Shown here: in pieces, positions 29,250 to 36,724 of the stretch
Position numbering within the stretch: the first letter of the stretch is position 1
Layout of the letters: the number at the start of each line of letters is the position of its first letter
NCBI GenBank assembly: GCA_017794925.1
Contig: CP051238.1
Span: 3,737,328 to 3,801,327, forward strand
Direction of reading: 5' to 3'
Length of the DNA stretch: 64,000 nucleotides
From: Aestuariibacter sp.
GTDB lineage: Bacteria; Pseudomonadota; Gammaproteobacteria; Enterobacterales; Alteromonadaceae
Program-made: the position numbers and the translations under genes
Notes under the pieces: model-generated
What the model was told of the DNA's origin: nothing
Database searches by the model: none
What the model saw: only the letters and a program-made list of their open reading frames with translations

Positions 29250-31265
29250 ATGACAGATTCATTGCGCCCCGCAAATGTACATTTTAACGACCAGGGTACG
29301 CCCGTCGCAGACGCCTTTGATGACGTGTACTTTTCAAATGACAGTGGTATTCAGGAAACTGAGCATGTGTTTATGCTGGGCAATGATATTGCCGAACGCT
29401 GGCAGACTTGTAACAGGCCGCATTATGTCATTGCCGAAACCGGCTTTGGTACCGGCTTAAACTGCCTCGTTGCGATGCTCGCCTTTGCCCGCTTCAAAGA
29501 GGCAAATCCCAAGCATCCATTGAAGCGCCTGTATATTCTGAGCACTGAAAAATTTCCCATCGCACCTGACGATTTAACCCGCGCGCTTTCTGTATTCCCT
29601 GACGTTGCACTTTTGGTTGATACCTTGGTTGCCCAATACCCGCCAATGTTAAATGGTTGCCATAGACTGCAGTTTGACCAGTGGCATACACAATTGGATT
29701 TATGGCTGGGTGACGTCCACGCATTGTTACCTTGCTGGCATTGCCCTGAAGACGGCCTGGTAGACAGCTGGTTTTTAGACGGATTTGCCCCAAGCAAAAA
29801 CCCGGACATGTGGACCGACTCGCTGTTTTCACAAATGGCACGGTTGAGTAAACCCGGCGCTGGCTTTGCCACCTTTACGGCGGCAGGCGTAGTAAAGCGC
29901 GGTTTAAAAGAAGCTGGGTTTACAATAGAAAAACGCAAAGGGTTTGGCCGTAAACGCGATATGCTCACCGGTACTCTTTCCAACCCGCCTGTACTTCGCA
30001 ATACTCAGCCGTGGCACTACCGATACCCGGATACGCCACTTAGCAGCGATGACAACGTTGCGGTTGTCGGCGCTGGTTTAGCCGGTAGCAGTATGGCCTT
30101 AGCGCTGTGTAAACGTGGGATCCCGGTCTCGCTGTTTGGCAAAGCACCTGCACCAGCGGATGGCGCCTCTGGCAACCGTCAGGGGGGCTTTTACCCACAG
30201 CTCCAGGCCAGCCTGAGTCCACCAGCCCGTATTCAGGCCCACAGTTTTTTATTCGCCTCACGGTATTATCAGCACCTGGCAGAACAGGGCGTGACATTTA
30301 CTCATGACCCCTGTGGCGTATTGTTGCTGGCGTTTAACGATGAAGTCGCATCAAGACAACAAAAACTGGTCAGTAAGCAGCTCTGGCCAGAACAGATTGT
30401 CTATCCTGTTGCAAAGGATGAAGCCTCTGCACTCGCGGGTATACCAATGCAGCAAGGCGGTTTATTCTACCCCCTTGGAGGCTGGATTAGCCCACAAGAA
30501 CTGGTCCATGCTCAATTAACACTAGCAAGAGACACGGGGTTACTAACCGAGCACTATGACTGCCCGGTAGATGTGACAACCAATGAACACGGTGCACTCG
30601 TCACCGCAAAACAATCCGAACAGCAGTGGCAATTTTCCCGGGCAGTATTGGCCTGCGGGCACCATAGTGCTGAGCTAGACGCGCTCTCTCATGTGCCCCT
30701 ACGACCGGTGCGCGGCCAGGTAGAGGCAGTGCCAGTACAATCGCCATTGAATTCACTCCGCACGGTACTTTGCCACAAAGGGTATATGACACCCGCCTGG
30801 CAAGGTCGGATAGCATTGGGATCAACCTATGTAAAAGGCGATACTACCTGTGAACCGCGTCGTGAAGAAAGTGAACAAAACCTGGCAACCCACGCGAAAG
30901 CCATGGCGGATTACCCATGGGCGCAAAGTATCGAACACGACTTCACAGCCCGGGCGTCAATTCGAATGGGCATTGCTGATCATCAGCCTGTTGTCGGTGC
31001 CGTTATTTCGCCAGACACCCTTACCCACCGCTACGAGCAACTTTACAAAGGTTTCCGTCCAGCAGAGTATCCACTCAATACCAGTGACCAGACTATTGCC
31101 GTGTTAACCGGGCTGGGCTCACGAGGCTTAACAACCGCACCATTAATGGCAGAAGTGTTAGCCAGTCAATGGTGTGGCGAACCACTGCCCATGGAAGAAG
31201 ACTTACTCCAGGCACTCGCCCCTGAACGCTTTATGTTACGTGAGATGAAAAAAAAGCCGCAATAA
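29250..31265 (+). CDS. mnmC: Bifunctional tRNA mnm5s2U34 methyltransferase / oxidoreductase
   Basis: 671-aa fusion enzyme for the last two steps of mnm5s2U formation at the wobble base. The N-terminal methyltransferase domain (about 1-240; AETGFGTGLNCLVA, WFLDGFAPSKNPDMW) is followed by an FAD-dependent oxidase domain (VAVVGAGLAGSSMALALCKRG). It ends 122 bp before the cassette array. Confidence 0.97.
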   Translation: MTDSLRPANVHFNDQGTPVADAFDDVYFSNDSGIQETEHVFMLGNDIAERWQTCNRPHYVIAETGFGTGLNCLVAMLAFARFKEANPKHPLKRLYILSTEKFPIAPDDLTRALSVFPDVALLVDTLVAQYPPMLNGCHRLQFDQWHTQLDLWLGDVHALLPCWHCPEDGLVDSWFLDGFAPSKNPDMWTDSLFSQMARLSKPGAGFATFTAAGVVKRGLKEAGFTIEKRKGFGRKRDMLTGTLSNPPVLRNTQPWHYRYPDTPLSSDDNVAVVGAGLAGSSMALALCKRGIPVSLFGKAPAPADGASGNRQGGFYPQLQASLSPPARIQAHSFLFASRYYQHLAEQGVTFTHDPCGVLLLAFNDEVASRQQKLVSKQLWPEQIVYPVAKDEASALAGIPMQQGGLFYPLGGWISPQELVHAQLTLARDTGLLTEHYDCPVDVTTNEHGALVTAKQSEQQWQFSRAVLACGHHSAELDALSHVPLRPVRGQVEAVPVQSPLNSLRTVLCHKGYMTPAWQGRIALGSTYVKGDTTCEPRREESEQNLATHAKAMADYPWAQSIEHDFTARASIRMGIADHQPVVGAVISPDTLTHRYEQLYKGFRPAEYPLNTSDQTIAVLTGLGSRGLTTAPLMAEVLASQWCGEPLPMEEDLLQALAPERFMLREMKKKPQ

Positions 31266-31387
31266 TGTGAGGCTGATGATAAATTCGGAATCGGTTTTAT
31301 TGGTGGCTGTGGTAGCCTTTGGTCAGTAGTGGGGATTTCATAGAATCCACCACGCTCACGCTAAAGCTAGTAATTTTTTAAAACGGG

Positions 31388-31494
31388 CATTAACGCCTAA
31401 ATATGGGTACAAACAAGCAGACTATGATGGAGAAACAGCCCTGCTGTGTTAACGTCCCAGCCCTCTTGCGGGCAACATTTTTTTAGTTATGTAC
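31388..31494 (-). repeat. attC-1 (site of the 58-aa membrane protein cassette)
   Basis: Outer boxes CATTAAC (left) and GTTATGTAC (right), the shared CCTAAATATGGG inner arm, and an imperfect stem around ACAAACAAGCAG. It is the leftmost site, 122 bp after mnmC. Confidence 0.75.
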
Positions 31495-31531
31495 GCTTAC
31501 AAAACTGCCTTTTTCCAACTGCGCTTACTTC

Positions 31532-31708
31532 TTAAAATGAGATTTGAATAAAGAATAAAAAGTAGATGCTAATAGCATTAGTAAAGCAAGCAAACCTAAC
31601 CATAAAGAAGCCAAGTAATAAAAGACAGTTGCTGTGCCAGAAGAAACAGAAAATAGCTAGCAAACATATAAAAGCGATCAGGCTAATACTCTTTATTTTT
31701 CTTAGCAC
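31532..31708 (-). CDS. Small two-helix membrane protein (cassette gene)
   Basis: 58-aa product from a GTG start with a GGAG ribosome site 6 nt upstream; it is shorter than the usual ORF cut-off. It reads LRKIKSISLIAFICLLAIFC and continues with two hydrophobic helices to ...FLFFIQISF. Its place is typical of a cassette gene: it starts 25 nt inside the cassette boundary and ends 38 nt before attC-1. Function unknown; a larger plus-strand frame over the same region is rejected. Confidence 0.5.
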   Translation of the reverse strand: MLRKIKSISLIAFICLLAIFCFFWHSNCLLLLGFFMVRFACFTNAISIYFLFFIQISF

Positions 31709-31732
31709 TCAACACTCCATTTTTACAGCCAA

Positions 31733-31834
31733 GTACATAACACCTCAATATGGTGCAATTACATGTAGGCTAAAATACAGAGCGAAGGGACGAGCCAAGG
31801 TGTTAGTGGCCCGTAGCCTTGGTCTGTTAGCCGC
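31733..31834 (-). repeat. attC-2 (divergent)
   Basis: Boxes GTACATAAC (left) and GTTAGCCGC (right). The inner stem is imperfect: about 13 of 20 positions pair between the two arms around the AAAATACAGAGCGAAG loop. The right box complements the cassette start near 32215. Confidence 0.6.
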
Positions 31835-31921
31835 GTTCAAGCCAATACCCGGGTCTTCGGTGGTTATGCATTACAGCAACGACACTTTGACATCCGGGTG
31901 AAAGGAAACAGGTAGCATTAT

Positions 31922-32140
31922 TTACTTGAGGTCCTTTTCTATTTCGTCCCAAGAAATGCTATTGACCGAGCAAGACTCTAATTCAGCGCTACGAGATTCT
32001 GCAAGTTTAAGCCACTCTGATTCTACATTACTGTCTATTTTTGTATCCATTGCGGTTAATAAACAGTGAGCTGCCAGAGTTTTCTCTTTAATACTAAGCT
32101 GCTCGATTTTCTCAAGCATGACCCTTAATGCGTCAGACAT
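31922..32140 (-). CDS. Addiction-module antitoxin-like protein without partner
   Basis: 72 aa resembling the 'putative addiction module component' family (unstable antitoxins): helical N-terminus (LEKIEQLSIKEKTLAAHCLL), then ESEWLKLAESRSAELES and the terminal SWDEIEKDL. Normally a RelE-like toxin gene follows; none is present in this cassette, which ends at attC-2. Confidence 0.6.
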   Translation of the reverse strand: MSDALRVMLEKIEQLSIKEKTLAAHCLLTAMDTKIDSNVESEWLKLAESRSAELESCSVNSISWDEIEKDLK

Positions 32141-32214
32141 AAATGGACTCCCAAGCAGTAGGTTTTCAAATTACCACTAATAAAGGGAAGTTAAACGTCG
32201 GAATACTGCTTAAC

Positions 32215-32292
32215 GGCTAACACTTAAATATGCGACTCAAACAGGCAGGCGATAATCACGAAGCGCCCTGCGTTTATTGAGTTGTTAGTTGC
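32215..32292 (-). repeat. attC-3 (short)
   Basis: 78-bp site: boxes GGCTAAC and GTTAGTTGC, arm CTCAAACAGGCAGG pairing with CCCTGCGTTTATTGAG. It lacks the extra GC hairpin of the longer sites. Confidence 0.75.
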
Positions 32293-32338
32293 CACACTGA
32301 TACATTCTGGAATGACCCCTAGCCTTTACCGACAATGC

Positions 32339-32590
32339 TCATTCTTTTTTGACGAATAACTTTTTGAAAAGTTCTTCTGATTTTTCAAGGCCTTCTTCAG
32401 TTAAAACAACAGACTTAGATTTGCCAACAGGGTCATAAATATAGCCTTTTTCATAAAGCCGATCAGTAATACTCCAATCTATTTGCTTCCAAGCCCTACC
32501 AAACTTGTCATGCAGAGTAAGGTAAAACAGAGCATGTGCCACTTCATCAATTTTATCTTCATCTATTTCCACTGCTGGCTCCATTTTCAT
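32339..32590 (-). CDS. DUF6429-like cassette protein
   Basis: 83 aa, all soluble. The pattern (IDEDKIDEVAHALFYLTLHD, GRAWKQIDWS, DRLYEKGYI then DPVGKSKSVVLTEEGLEKSEELF) matches the DUF6429 family, of unknown function and often seen in cassettes. It starts just 11-18 nt inside the cassette; an ATG two codons in is an alternative start. Confidence 0.65.
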   Translation of the reverse strand: MKMEPAVEIDEDKIDEVAHALFYLTLHDKFGRAWKQIDWSITDRLYEKGYIYDPVGKSKSVVLTEEGLEKSEELFKKLFVKKE

Positions 32591-32595
32591 ATGGC

Positions 32596-32724
32596 GACTA
32601 ACGCCGCATTAAGGCATGAGCAACGCTACCACGAAACCTATCCATAGCACCGTAATCACAAAACCCAACCATGGAATGAAAAATGCCATGTGTTGGAAAT
32701 CACTCTTAAATGCTTTGTTATAGC
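32596..32724 (-). repeat. attC-4 (canonical type)
   Basis: 129-bp site with classic parts: GACTAAC ... GCATTAAG ... CTTAAATGC ... GTTATAGC; the inner arms pair with one extrahelical base. It ends the higBA cassette. Confidence 0.8.
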
Positions 32725-33032
32725 TCAGCGATGTGCGACAACGTTTCTGGATGACGCTGTACCAACTTTAGTAGAGTAACAGCTTGCCCATTTGGTGCGC
32801 TACGTCCCTGCTCCCAGTTTTCTAATGTACGTGATGAAGTATGAAGTAAACGAGCAAATACGCCACGAGACATATTAAACTGCTCACGGATACTAACAAT
32901 TTCATCAGGTGAGATATCCAGCTCACTGATGTCATTAACTTGATGAGTTTTCAGAGTCACTTTGCCCTCTGAATGAGCCTTAGCTTCAACAAGTGCAGAA
33001 CTTAGCTCTGCAAATAGGTCACGATTGCTCAT
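32718..33032 (-). CDS. higA: HigA-type antitoxin (XRE helix-turn-helix)
   Basis: 104-aa DNA-binding antitoxin with a helix-turn-helix near the centre (SREQFNMSRGVFARLLHTSSRTLENWEQGRSAPNG, here in pieces). It overlaps the end of the toxin frame by 14 nt, the usual toxin-first HigBA order, and stops inside the attC-4 R'' box. Two operator-like palindromes precede the toxin. The gene looks intact although its toxin is broken. Confidence 0.8.
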   Translation of the reverse strand: MSNRDLFAELSSALVEAKAHSEGKVTLKTHQVNDISELDISPDEIVSIREQFNMSRGVFARLLHTSSRTLENWEQGRSAPNGQAVTLLKLVQRHPETLSHIAEL

Positions 33033-33351
33033 TGCGCCACGCCTCCATAAAAGCCTTTAACTGTTTCTTTTGATCTGCGGTTAAGTCTGACATTTCATTT
33101 TTGCCGTAAATAGTCAGCAAGTAGAAACGACGCTTTTCATCGAAGAAGTAATAGATAACACGTGATCCACCACGTTTTCCCTTACCTTTACTTGCAACAC
33201 GAATCTTCCTCAAACCACCTGTACCTTGAATAACATCACCTTGCTTTGGGTTCGACATTAGTTCAGCTTGAAACAATCAAAACTCCTCATCACTGATGTA
33301 TTCATTTCGGTACTTTTCAAATAGGGTTGATTCGACAAATACACTTTTCAT
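33019..33351 (-). pseudogene. higB: HigB/RelE-type toxin broken by an in-frame TGA
   Basis: Translation from the ATG at 33351 gives MKSVFVESTLFEKYRNEYIS then DEEF, a TGA at 33279-33277, then LFQAELMSNPKQGDVIQGTG and a full RelE-like end. The family has Arg where the TGA stands (EEFRLFQ type), so a single CGA-to-TGA change explains it. Without the change the product would be 110 aa, the normal length. A TTG just after the stop could restart a product lacking the first 25 residues; activity is doubtful. Confidence 0.8.
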
Positions 33352-33361
33352 GATCAAAGTG

Positions 33362-33405
33362 TACGCAATTAACGTATGGAGGGCAAACTATACGTGAATA
33401 ACGTA
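33362..33405. promoter_or_regulatory. Paired operators before higBA
   Basis: Two 15-bp imperfect palindromes, TACGCAATTAACGTA (33362-33376) and TACGTGAATAACGTA (33391-33405), 29 bp apart, lie directly upstream of the toxin start. They are probable HigA binding sites for autoregulation. Confidence 0.6.
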
Positions 33406-33438
33406 GTAATTTACTTTGGAAATTTGGATCTGGCCAGA

Positions 33439-33554
33439 GCTATAACATTAAATGGATGGGCATCAGTATGTGGGGCAAAATAGCGACGGGCCCTATATGT
33501 TGGTATCCCAGCAAGCCGCCCACGCGGGTTGCGCTTCAATGCCCTGTTAAGTGC
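33439..33554 (-). repeat. attC-5
   Basis: 116 bp, boxes GCTATAAC and GTTAAGTGC, with the array-type long arm (GGGCATCAGTATGTGGGGC against GGGCCCTATATGTTGGTATCCC) and an extra GC-rich hairpin on the right. The left box complements the attC-4 box GTTATAGC, closing the higBA cassette. Confidence 0.75.
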
Positions 33555-33966
33555 TTGTTTCAACTTCGTCTGTAATGAAAGCTTTTACGACAAAGTAATT
33601 TTTGAGAAATAGTACAATTGGAGCAACGAAAGCATTAAAAATTGCTCGCTCATACTCTTCTATCAATTTTTCAAAATGTTCAGATGAATGTTCCTTATCG
33701 TCTGCTATTTCATTCCAACCAAAAATCCAACTTTGAACCGTTACAGACACTGATAAAGGCCGCTTCAAATTTTGATAGCCACCCTCCCATGCTATGATCT
33801 GCCCTAGATGAGGCCAGTATTCAACAACAATTGAATCTATATCATTAAATACCTCGAGTACTTTACAAGTGAAAGCCTCTACGCTGCTATCCCTGATTCG
33901 ATCTAGGAATGCGTAATAAGATCCTTTATTGTCAAATTCAAATGTAAGCGAGCTAGCTTCATCCAT
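33547..33966 (-). CDS. Cassette protein of unknown function, probably 5'-truncated
   Basis: 139 aa from the internal ATG (MDEASSLTFEFDNKGSYY), with a hydrophobic patch near the end (VAPIVLFLKNYFVV). The frame is open to 34128, but that extension runs through half an attC site and then overlaps the neighbouring lipoprotein gene in another frame, so it is not natural coding sequence. The likely history is a deletion that joined the left half of attC-6 to the inside of this gene. A GTG at residue 47 of the long frame is another possible start. The stop lies in the attC-5 R'' box. Confidence 0.5.
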   Translation of the reverse strand: MDEASSLTFEFDNKGSYYAFLDRIRDSSVEAFTCKVLEVFNDIDSIVVEYWPHLGQIIAWEGGYQNLKRPLSVSVTVQSWIFGWNEIADDKEHSSEHFEKLIEEYERAIFNAFVAPIVLFLKNYFVVKAFITDEVETST

Positions 33967-33989
33967 ATATTCGGTTACTTCCTTTGGCA

Positions 33990-34039
33990 CATACCGTCCC
34001 AGCGATCGAAGCGAGAGGCTTAAATGGTTTGTTATTTGC
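33990..34039 (-). repeat. Half attC site (attC-6 remnant)
   Basis: Only one side of a site remains: GTCCCAGCGATCGAAGCGAG ... TGGTTTGTTATTTGC, as in attC-12. The R'' box (GCAAATAAC on the minus strand) matches its cassette start (GTTATGTGC at 34493) with one mismatch. The other arm and box are missing. Confidence 0.65.
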
Positions 34040-34045
34040 GTCCAT

Positions 34046-34468
34046 TTAAAACCTCTCTTCAAAGATATAGGTAATAGAGCCATCAACACTATTAAACAAT
34101 ATATCTTCTTCATCGGTAAGGTTTGCAAAATTATTTGGGTTAGAAACTAAAACTTTATAAACATGCATACCTGGACCAAGAAAAGATGAACACTCCATGC
34201 TAGGACATGGCTCGGTGCTTTTTGTTTGTATTGCTGCTTCAGAGCATAATGTGCCATCCAGTAAAACCTTCAGCGTAATTGGATATTGAAGTTTTTTAGA
34301 TTCTTCGCTTGAAATATTTACTCTAAACGTTGTTAAACCACCAGTGTGATATCTGACTTTTGTAACATGAACCCTACGAAAACCTCCGGTAGAAAAGCGC
34401 TCAGTCCACTTAGGTTCTGCACACCCGTATAGGGCAACGGCTAAAAGAACTAAAACAAACCTCTTCAT
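34046..34468 (-). CDS. Small lipoprotein (cassette gene)
   Basis: 140 aa starting MKRFVLVLLAVALYGC, with a lipoprotein signal and lipobox ALYGC. A GAGGG ribosome site lies 4 nt before the ATG, which is preferred to an upstream frame extension that runs into attC-7. The mature domain is beta-rich (HVTKVRYHTGGLTTFRVNIS) with a Cys pair, CPSMEC. Unknown function. Confidence 0.65.
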   Translation of the reverse strand: MKRFVLVLLAVALYGCAEPKWTERFSTGGFRRVHVTKVRYHTGGLTTFRVNISSEESKKLQYPITLKVLLDGTLCSEAAIQTKSTEPCPSMECSSFLGPGMHVYKVLVSNPNNFANLTDEEDILFNSVDGSITYIFEERF

Positions 34469-34484
34469 CAAACCCTCAAAGAAA

Positions 34485-34578
34485 GCACATAACGCCCTAA
34501 TTTGGCGGCACAAACGCGTGCGCTATATTGCGAAGGAGAGCCCGCGTATTTGTGTCCCCAACATTTGTTTATTATGCG
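34485..34578 (-). repeat. attC-7
   Basis: Left box GCACATAAC; inner arms GGCACAAACGCG / CGCGTATTTGTGTCC. The right box is degenerate (ATTATGCG, AAT instead of AAC on the cassette strand), which may reduce recombination. Confidence 0.65.
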
Positions 34579-34916
34579 TCGCACATGATTTCCTGTTCGA
34601 AGAAAACTGACAATACAGAATACAACGACAAATTCTCTTGTTAGGGATTTGATTCCAAGAAAGTCACGAATTTTTGAGCGAATAATTCATTTGTTAGATT
34701 ATCATCGCAAATTTCGAATTTGCTACCCTCTTCTGATGAAGGGTTGTACATCATAGCTAGGTGGTATCCCAGCAACATAGAACAATCCTGGTGCTCTTTA
34801 TTTTCAAGTTCTGCTTGGCAAAGCTTCTTCAAACCCTTGATTGTATTTGGGTTTGCGATTGAGTGGCAAGGAACAAACAGAAGTAATACTAATGCGAGAT
34901 AGATATAAAGTTTCAA
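34572..34916 (-). pseudogene. Rap1a/Tai-like exported immunity protein cut by an in-frame TAA
   Basis: The open frame gives 91 aa: a signal peptide (MKLYIYLALVLLLFVPCHSI), paired cysteines (KLCQAE, QDCSMLLGYHLA, FEICDDN) and AQKFVTFLESNP, then TAA at 34643-34641. Reading on in the same frame gives QENLSLYSVLSVFFEQEIMC and a stop exactly in the attC-7 R'' box, as for other genes of this array. The extended product (114 codons with one stop) resembles the C-terminus of Rap1a/Tai immunity proteins. Family call tentative; the in-frame continuation is seen directly. Confidence 0.5.
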
Positions 34917-34931
34917 CCTAGGACCTCAACA

Positions 34932-35040
34932 GCACATAACACTTAAATATGGAGCACAAGCAGGCAGGCTACAATGGCTAAGCCGCCTGCCTGTTTGTGT
35001 CCCAGCCCGCCTGCGGGCGACATAATTTTTGTTATGTTTC
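34932..35040 (-). repeat. attC-8
   Basis: 109 bp; boxes GCACATAAC and GTTATGTTTC; long near-perfect arm GCACAAGCAGGCAGGC against GCCTGCCTGTTTGTGTCCC, plus the CCCGCCTGCGGGCG hairpin. Nearly identical to attC-11. Confidence 0.85.
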
Positions 35041-35067
35041 ATTACCAAAAAACCCAGAGTTACAATG

Positions 35068-35289
35068 CTATAGATACAAGTAAAACCACAACGAGATTGC
35101 AGAAATAGTAAAACCCAGAATCCTGACAGCTATTCCTTGAGTTTTTATAGGTGTTTTCGGTGAGTCTGCTTTTATGTATGAATTAACTCCAGACTGACCA
35201 GCAGAAACCGTGACATTTATTTTTCCTTTAACCATTAAATAAACACCAATGATGATAAATATGGCTAGAGTAACCTCCCTCTCAGTCAT
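35068..35289 (-). CDS. Small membrane protein (cassette gene)
   Basis: 73 aa with two hydrophobic helices (about 7-20 and 55-72) and a polar loop between (SAGQSGVNSYIKADSPKTPI). It starts 24 nt inside its cassette. No family recognised. Confidence 0.6.
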   Translation of the reverse strand: MTEREVTLAIFIIIGVYLMVKGKINVTVSAGQSGVNSYIKADSPKTPIKTQGIAVRILGFTISAISLWFYLYL

Positions 35290-35303
35290 TCAATTCTCTA
35301 CCT

Positions 35304-35424
35304 GAAACATAACACTCGCATAACGGACAAAAATTCTTAGACTACAATACCAAGCGAAGTGCAGGGAGCCTAAGTATTTTTGTCCCTGGCGAGCGCAGCG
35401 AGCGTTAATGCGTTTGTTAGGTAT
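35304..35424 (-). repeat. attC-9
   Basis: 121 bp; boxes GAAACATAAC and GTTAGGTAT; arm GGACAAAAATTCTTAG pairing with CCTAAGTATTTTTGTCC, then GCGAGCGCAGCGAGCG hairpin. The left box is the exact complement of the attC-8 right box. Confidence 0.85.
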
Positions 35425-35425
35425 A

Positions 35426-35800
35426 TTATTCTCCGAAGTTCGCGTAACACTTTGGAAAATAACCCCAGATTCTTATTGTTGAATTTATTGTTTCGAATTC
35501 AAAGCCAATTGTGCGCACAAGAGTAAACACACTATCGGTTAGTTCTATATCAATCCACTCAATGCAAAGTAGTGGGAATGGTAAGTGATAAAACCATTAA
35601 CTATCCCAGCCCGAAATATAGCCATTTACAACCTTAGTTCGGTAACAGGGTGGATTGGGATACTTTCGCATTTCTGAAATGAGTTCGTTCCATTTTGTGT
35701 TGTTGGCAGCACCAACTAATTGCTTTTCGGCAATAATCTTTTTAGCTTCTTCAGCGTCCTTTTCATCGGATACTGCATCAGCCATTGGTAGAAGACTCAT
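35426..35800 (-). pseudogene. DUF6678-like cassette gene cut by an in-frame TAA
   Basis: From the ATG at 35800 (13 nt inside the cassette) the frame gives MSLLPMADAVSDEKDAEEAK to NGYISGWDS, then TAA at 35599-35597. The same frame continues WFYHLPFPLLCIEWIDIEL and on to GYFPKCYANFGE before the next stop. DUF6678 proteins have W-D-G-E-W-F-Y-H at this point, so the stop probably replaces a GAA codon. The intact gene would be 124 aa. Most likely a decayed gene. Confidence 0.65.
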
Positions 35801-35804
35801 TCGT

Positions 35805-35910
35805 ATACCTAACGCCCGCCTAACACGCAATGTGTTGGCGTGGCTTTTTGCGTTGTTTGCTAAAACCATGACAACTAATCATTGTCAGAGTTTAGGCGCT
35901 TGTTAGACTT
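35805..35910 (-). repeat. attC-10 (canonical type)
   Basis: 106 bp; boxes ATACCTAAC and GTTAGACTT; inner arms GCCCGCCTAA / TTTAGGCGC, a different sequence class from the long-arm sites. Confidence 0.8.
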
Positions 35911-36354
35911 CGATATCAAAGCCTTGTAATCGTAAGGGTTTTTAATAAAACCCAATATTAATATTGCAGCGAAAAAAATGCTTTTACCAACTTCTATAGT
36001 AAACAGTATCGGATCTGAAGAAAATGTTACTAATCCATGATGACGAGTGTAAGTTGTGCCTTCAAAGTAGGCTTCATATAGGTCAGTATATGGAAGATAA
36101 AACAACCCAACACACCATAGTCTGATAATGAAATGTACAATTTTGCCATCTGTTTTGGTAACAATGGACACAGCCGGTTTCTCTATACTTTTTTCTTGAA
36201 TTGGACTTTCTTTTTTTACGACAATAGGTTGTCTTTTTAGTAACTCTGATTCAATAGTTTTAAACCGTTCAGGGTAACGAACTCTGTCGATTGAGCCCAT
36301 AGCTTCTTCTAGTTCAGACGTAGAATAACTCTTAAAATCGGGTTCAATACTCAT
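35875..36354 (-). CDS. Cassette membrane protein with helical N-terminal domain
   Basis: 159 aa. A soluble N-terminus (SYSTSELEEAMGSIDRVRYP then ERFKTIESELLKRQ), a motif recurrent in small cassette-borne proteins, is followed by two hydrophobic segments (about 73-90 and 122-140). It runs through the attC-10 R'' box before stopping. Starts 4 nt after the stop of the previous gene, so both share one cassette. Function unknown. Confidence 0.6.
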   Translation of the reverse strand: MSIEPDFKSYSTSELEEAMGSIDRVRYPERFKTIESELLKRQPIVVKKESPIQEKSIEKPAVSIVTKTDGKIVHFIIRLWCVGLFYLPYTDLYEAYFEGTTYTRHHGLVTFSSDPILFTIEVGKSIFFAAILILGFIKNPYDYKALISKSNKRLNSDND

Positions 36355-36357
36355 AAT

Positions 36358-36603
36358 TCACTTTGAAGCATGACCATACACAATCAAGTGGTTCACTATT
36401 GCGTGAGACTTTGGGTTGCCTATAAGATCATTGGTTAGTTCATTTCCACCCCAGTCTTCAGTCATAAAATGATCATGAGCATGGCCGGACTTTTCAGCTT
36501 GTATGGCAATAGCGTCTAGTCTGCGTGCTAGCCAGCGCAACTGGTCTGGAGAACCATGGATATAAACCTGTTCAGAGTCTTTGTCTTTCTCAACTGTTAG
36601 CAT
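36358..36603 (-). CDS. Imm32-like immunity protein (cassette gene)
   Basis: 81 aa, soluble. The VYIHGSPDQLRWLARRLDAI segment followed by HAHDHFMTEDWGGNEL resembles Imm32-type immunity proteins (His pair and W-GGNEL). A good AAGGAA ribosome site precedes the ATG, 14 nt inside the cassette. No cognate toxin is in the window. Family call moderate. Confidence 0.5.
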   Translation of the reverse strand: MLTVEKDKDSEQVYIHGSPDQLRWLARRLDAIAIQAEKSGHAHDHFMTEDWGGNELTNDLIGNPKSHAIVNHLIVYGHASK

Positions 36604-36616
36604 GAATTTCCTTTTG

Positions 36617-36724
36617 GCTTATAACACCTAAATATGGGGCACAAACAGGCAGGCTACAATGGCGAAGCCGCCTGCCTGTTTGTGTCCCAACCCGCCTGCG
36701 GGCGACATGATTTTTGTTAGGTGC
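36617..36724 (-). repeat. attC-11
   Basis: 108 bp; boxes GCTTATAAC and GTTAGGTGC; arm GGGCACAAACAGGCAGGC / GCCTGCCTGTTTGTGTCCC, plus CCCGCCTGCGGGCG hairpin. Near-identical to attC-8. Confidence 0.85.

Noticed and set aside
31566..31901. 111-aa plus-strand frame at the left end of the array
   Set aside because: It runs through attC-2 and opposes the better-supported 58-aa minus-strand cassette gene; very Lys/Ile-rich with no ribosome site.
34046..34128. Hydrophobic N-terminal extension (MKKIYCLIVLMALL...) of the 139-aa cassette protein
   Set aside because: The same bases encode the end of the lipoprotein gene in another frame, and the extension then crosses an attC half-site.
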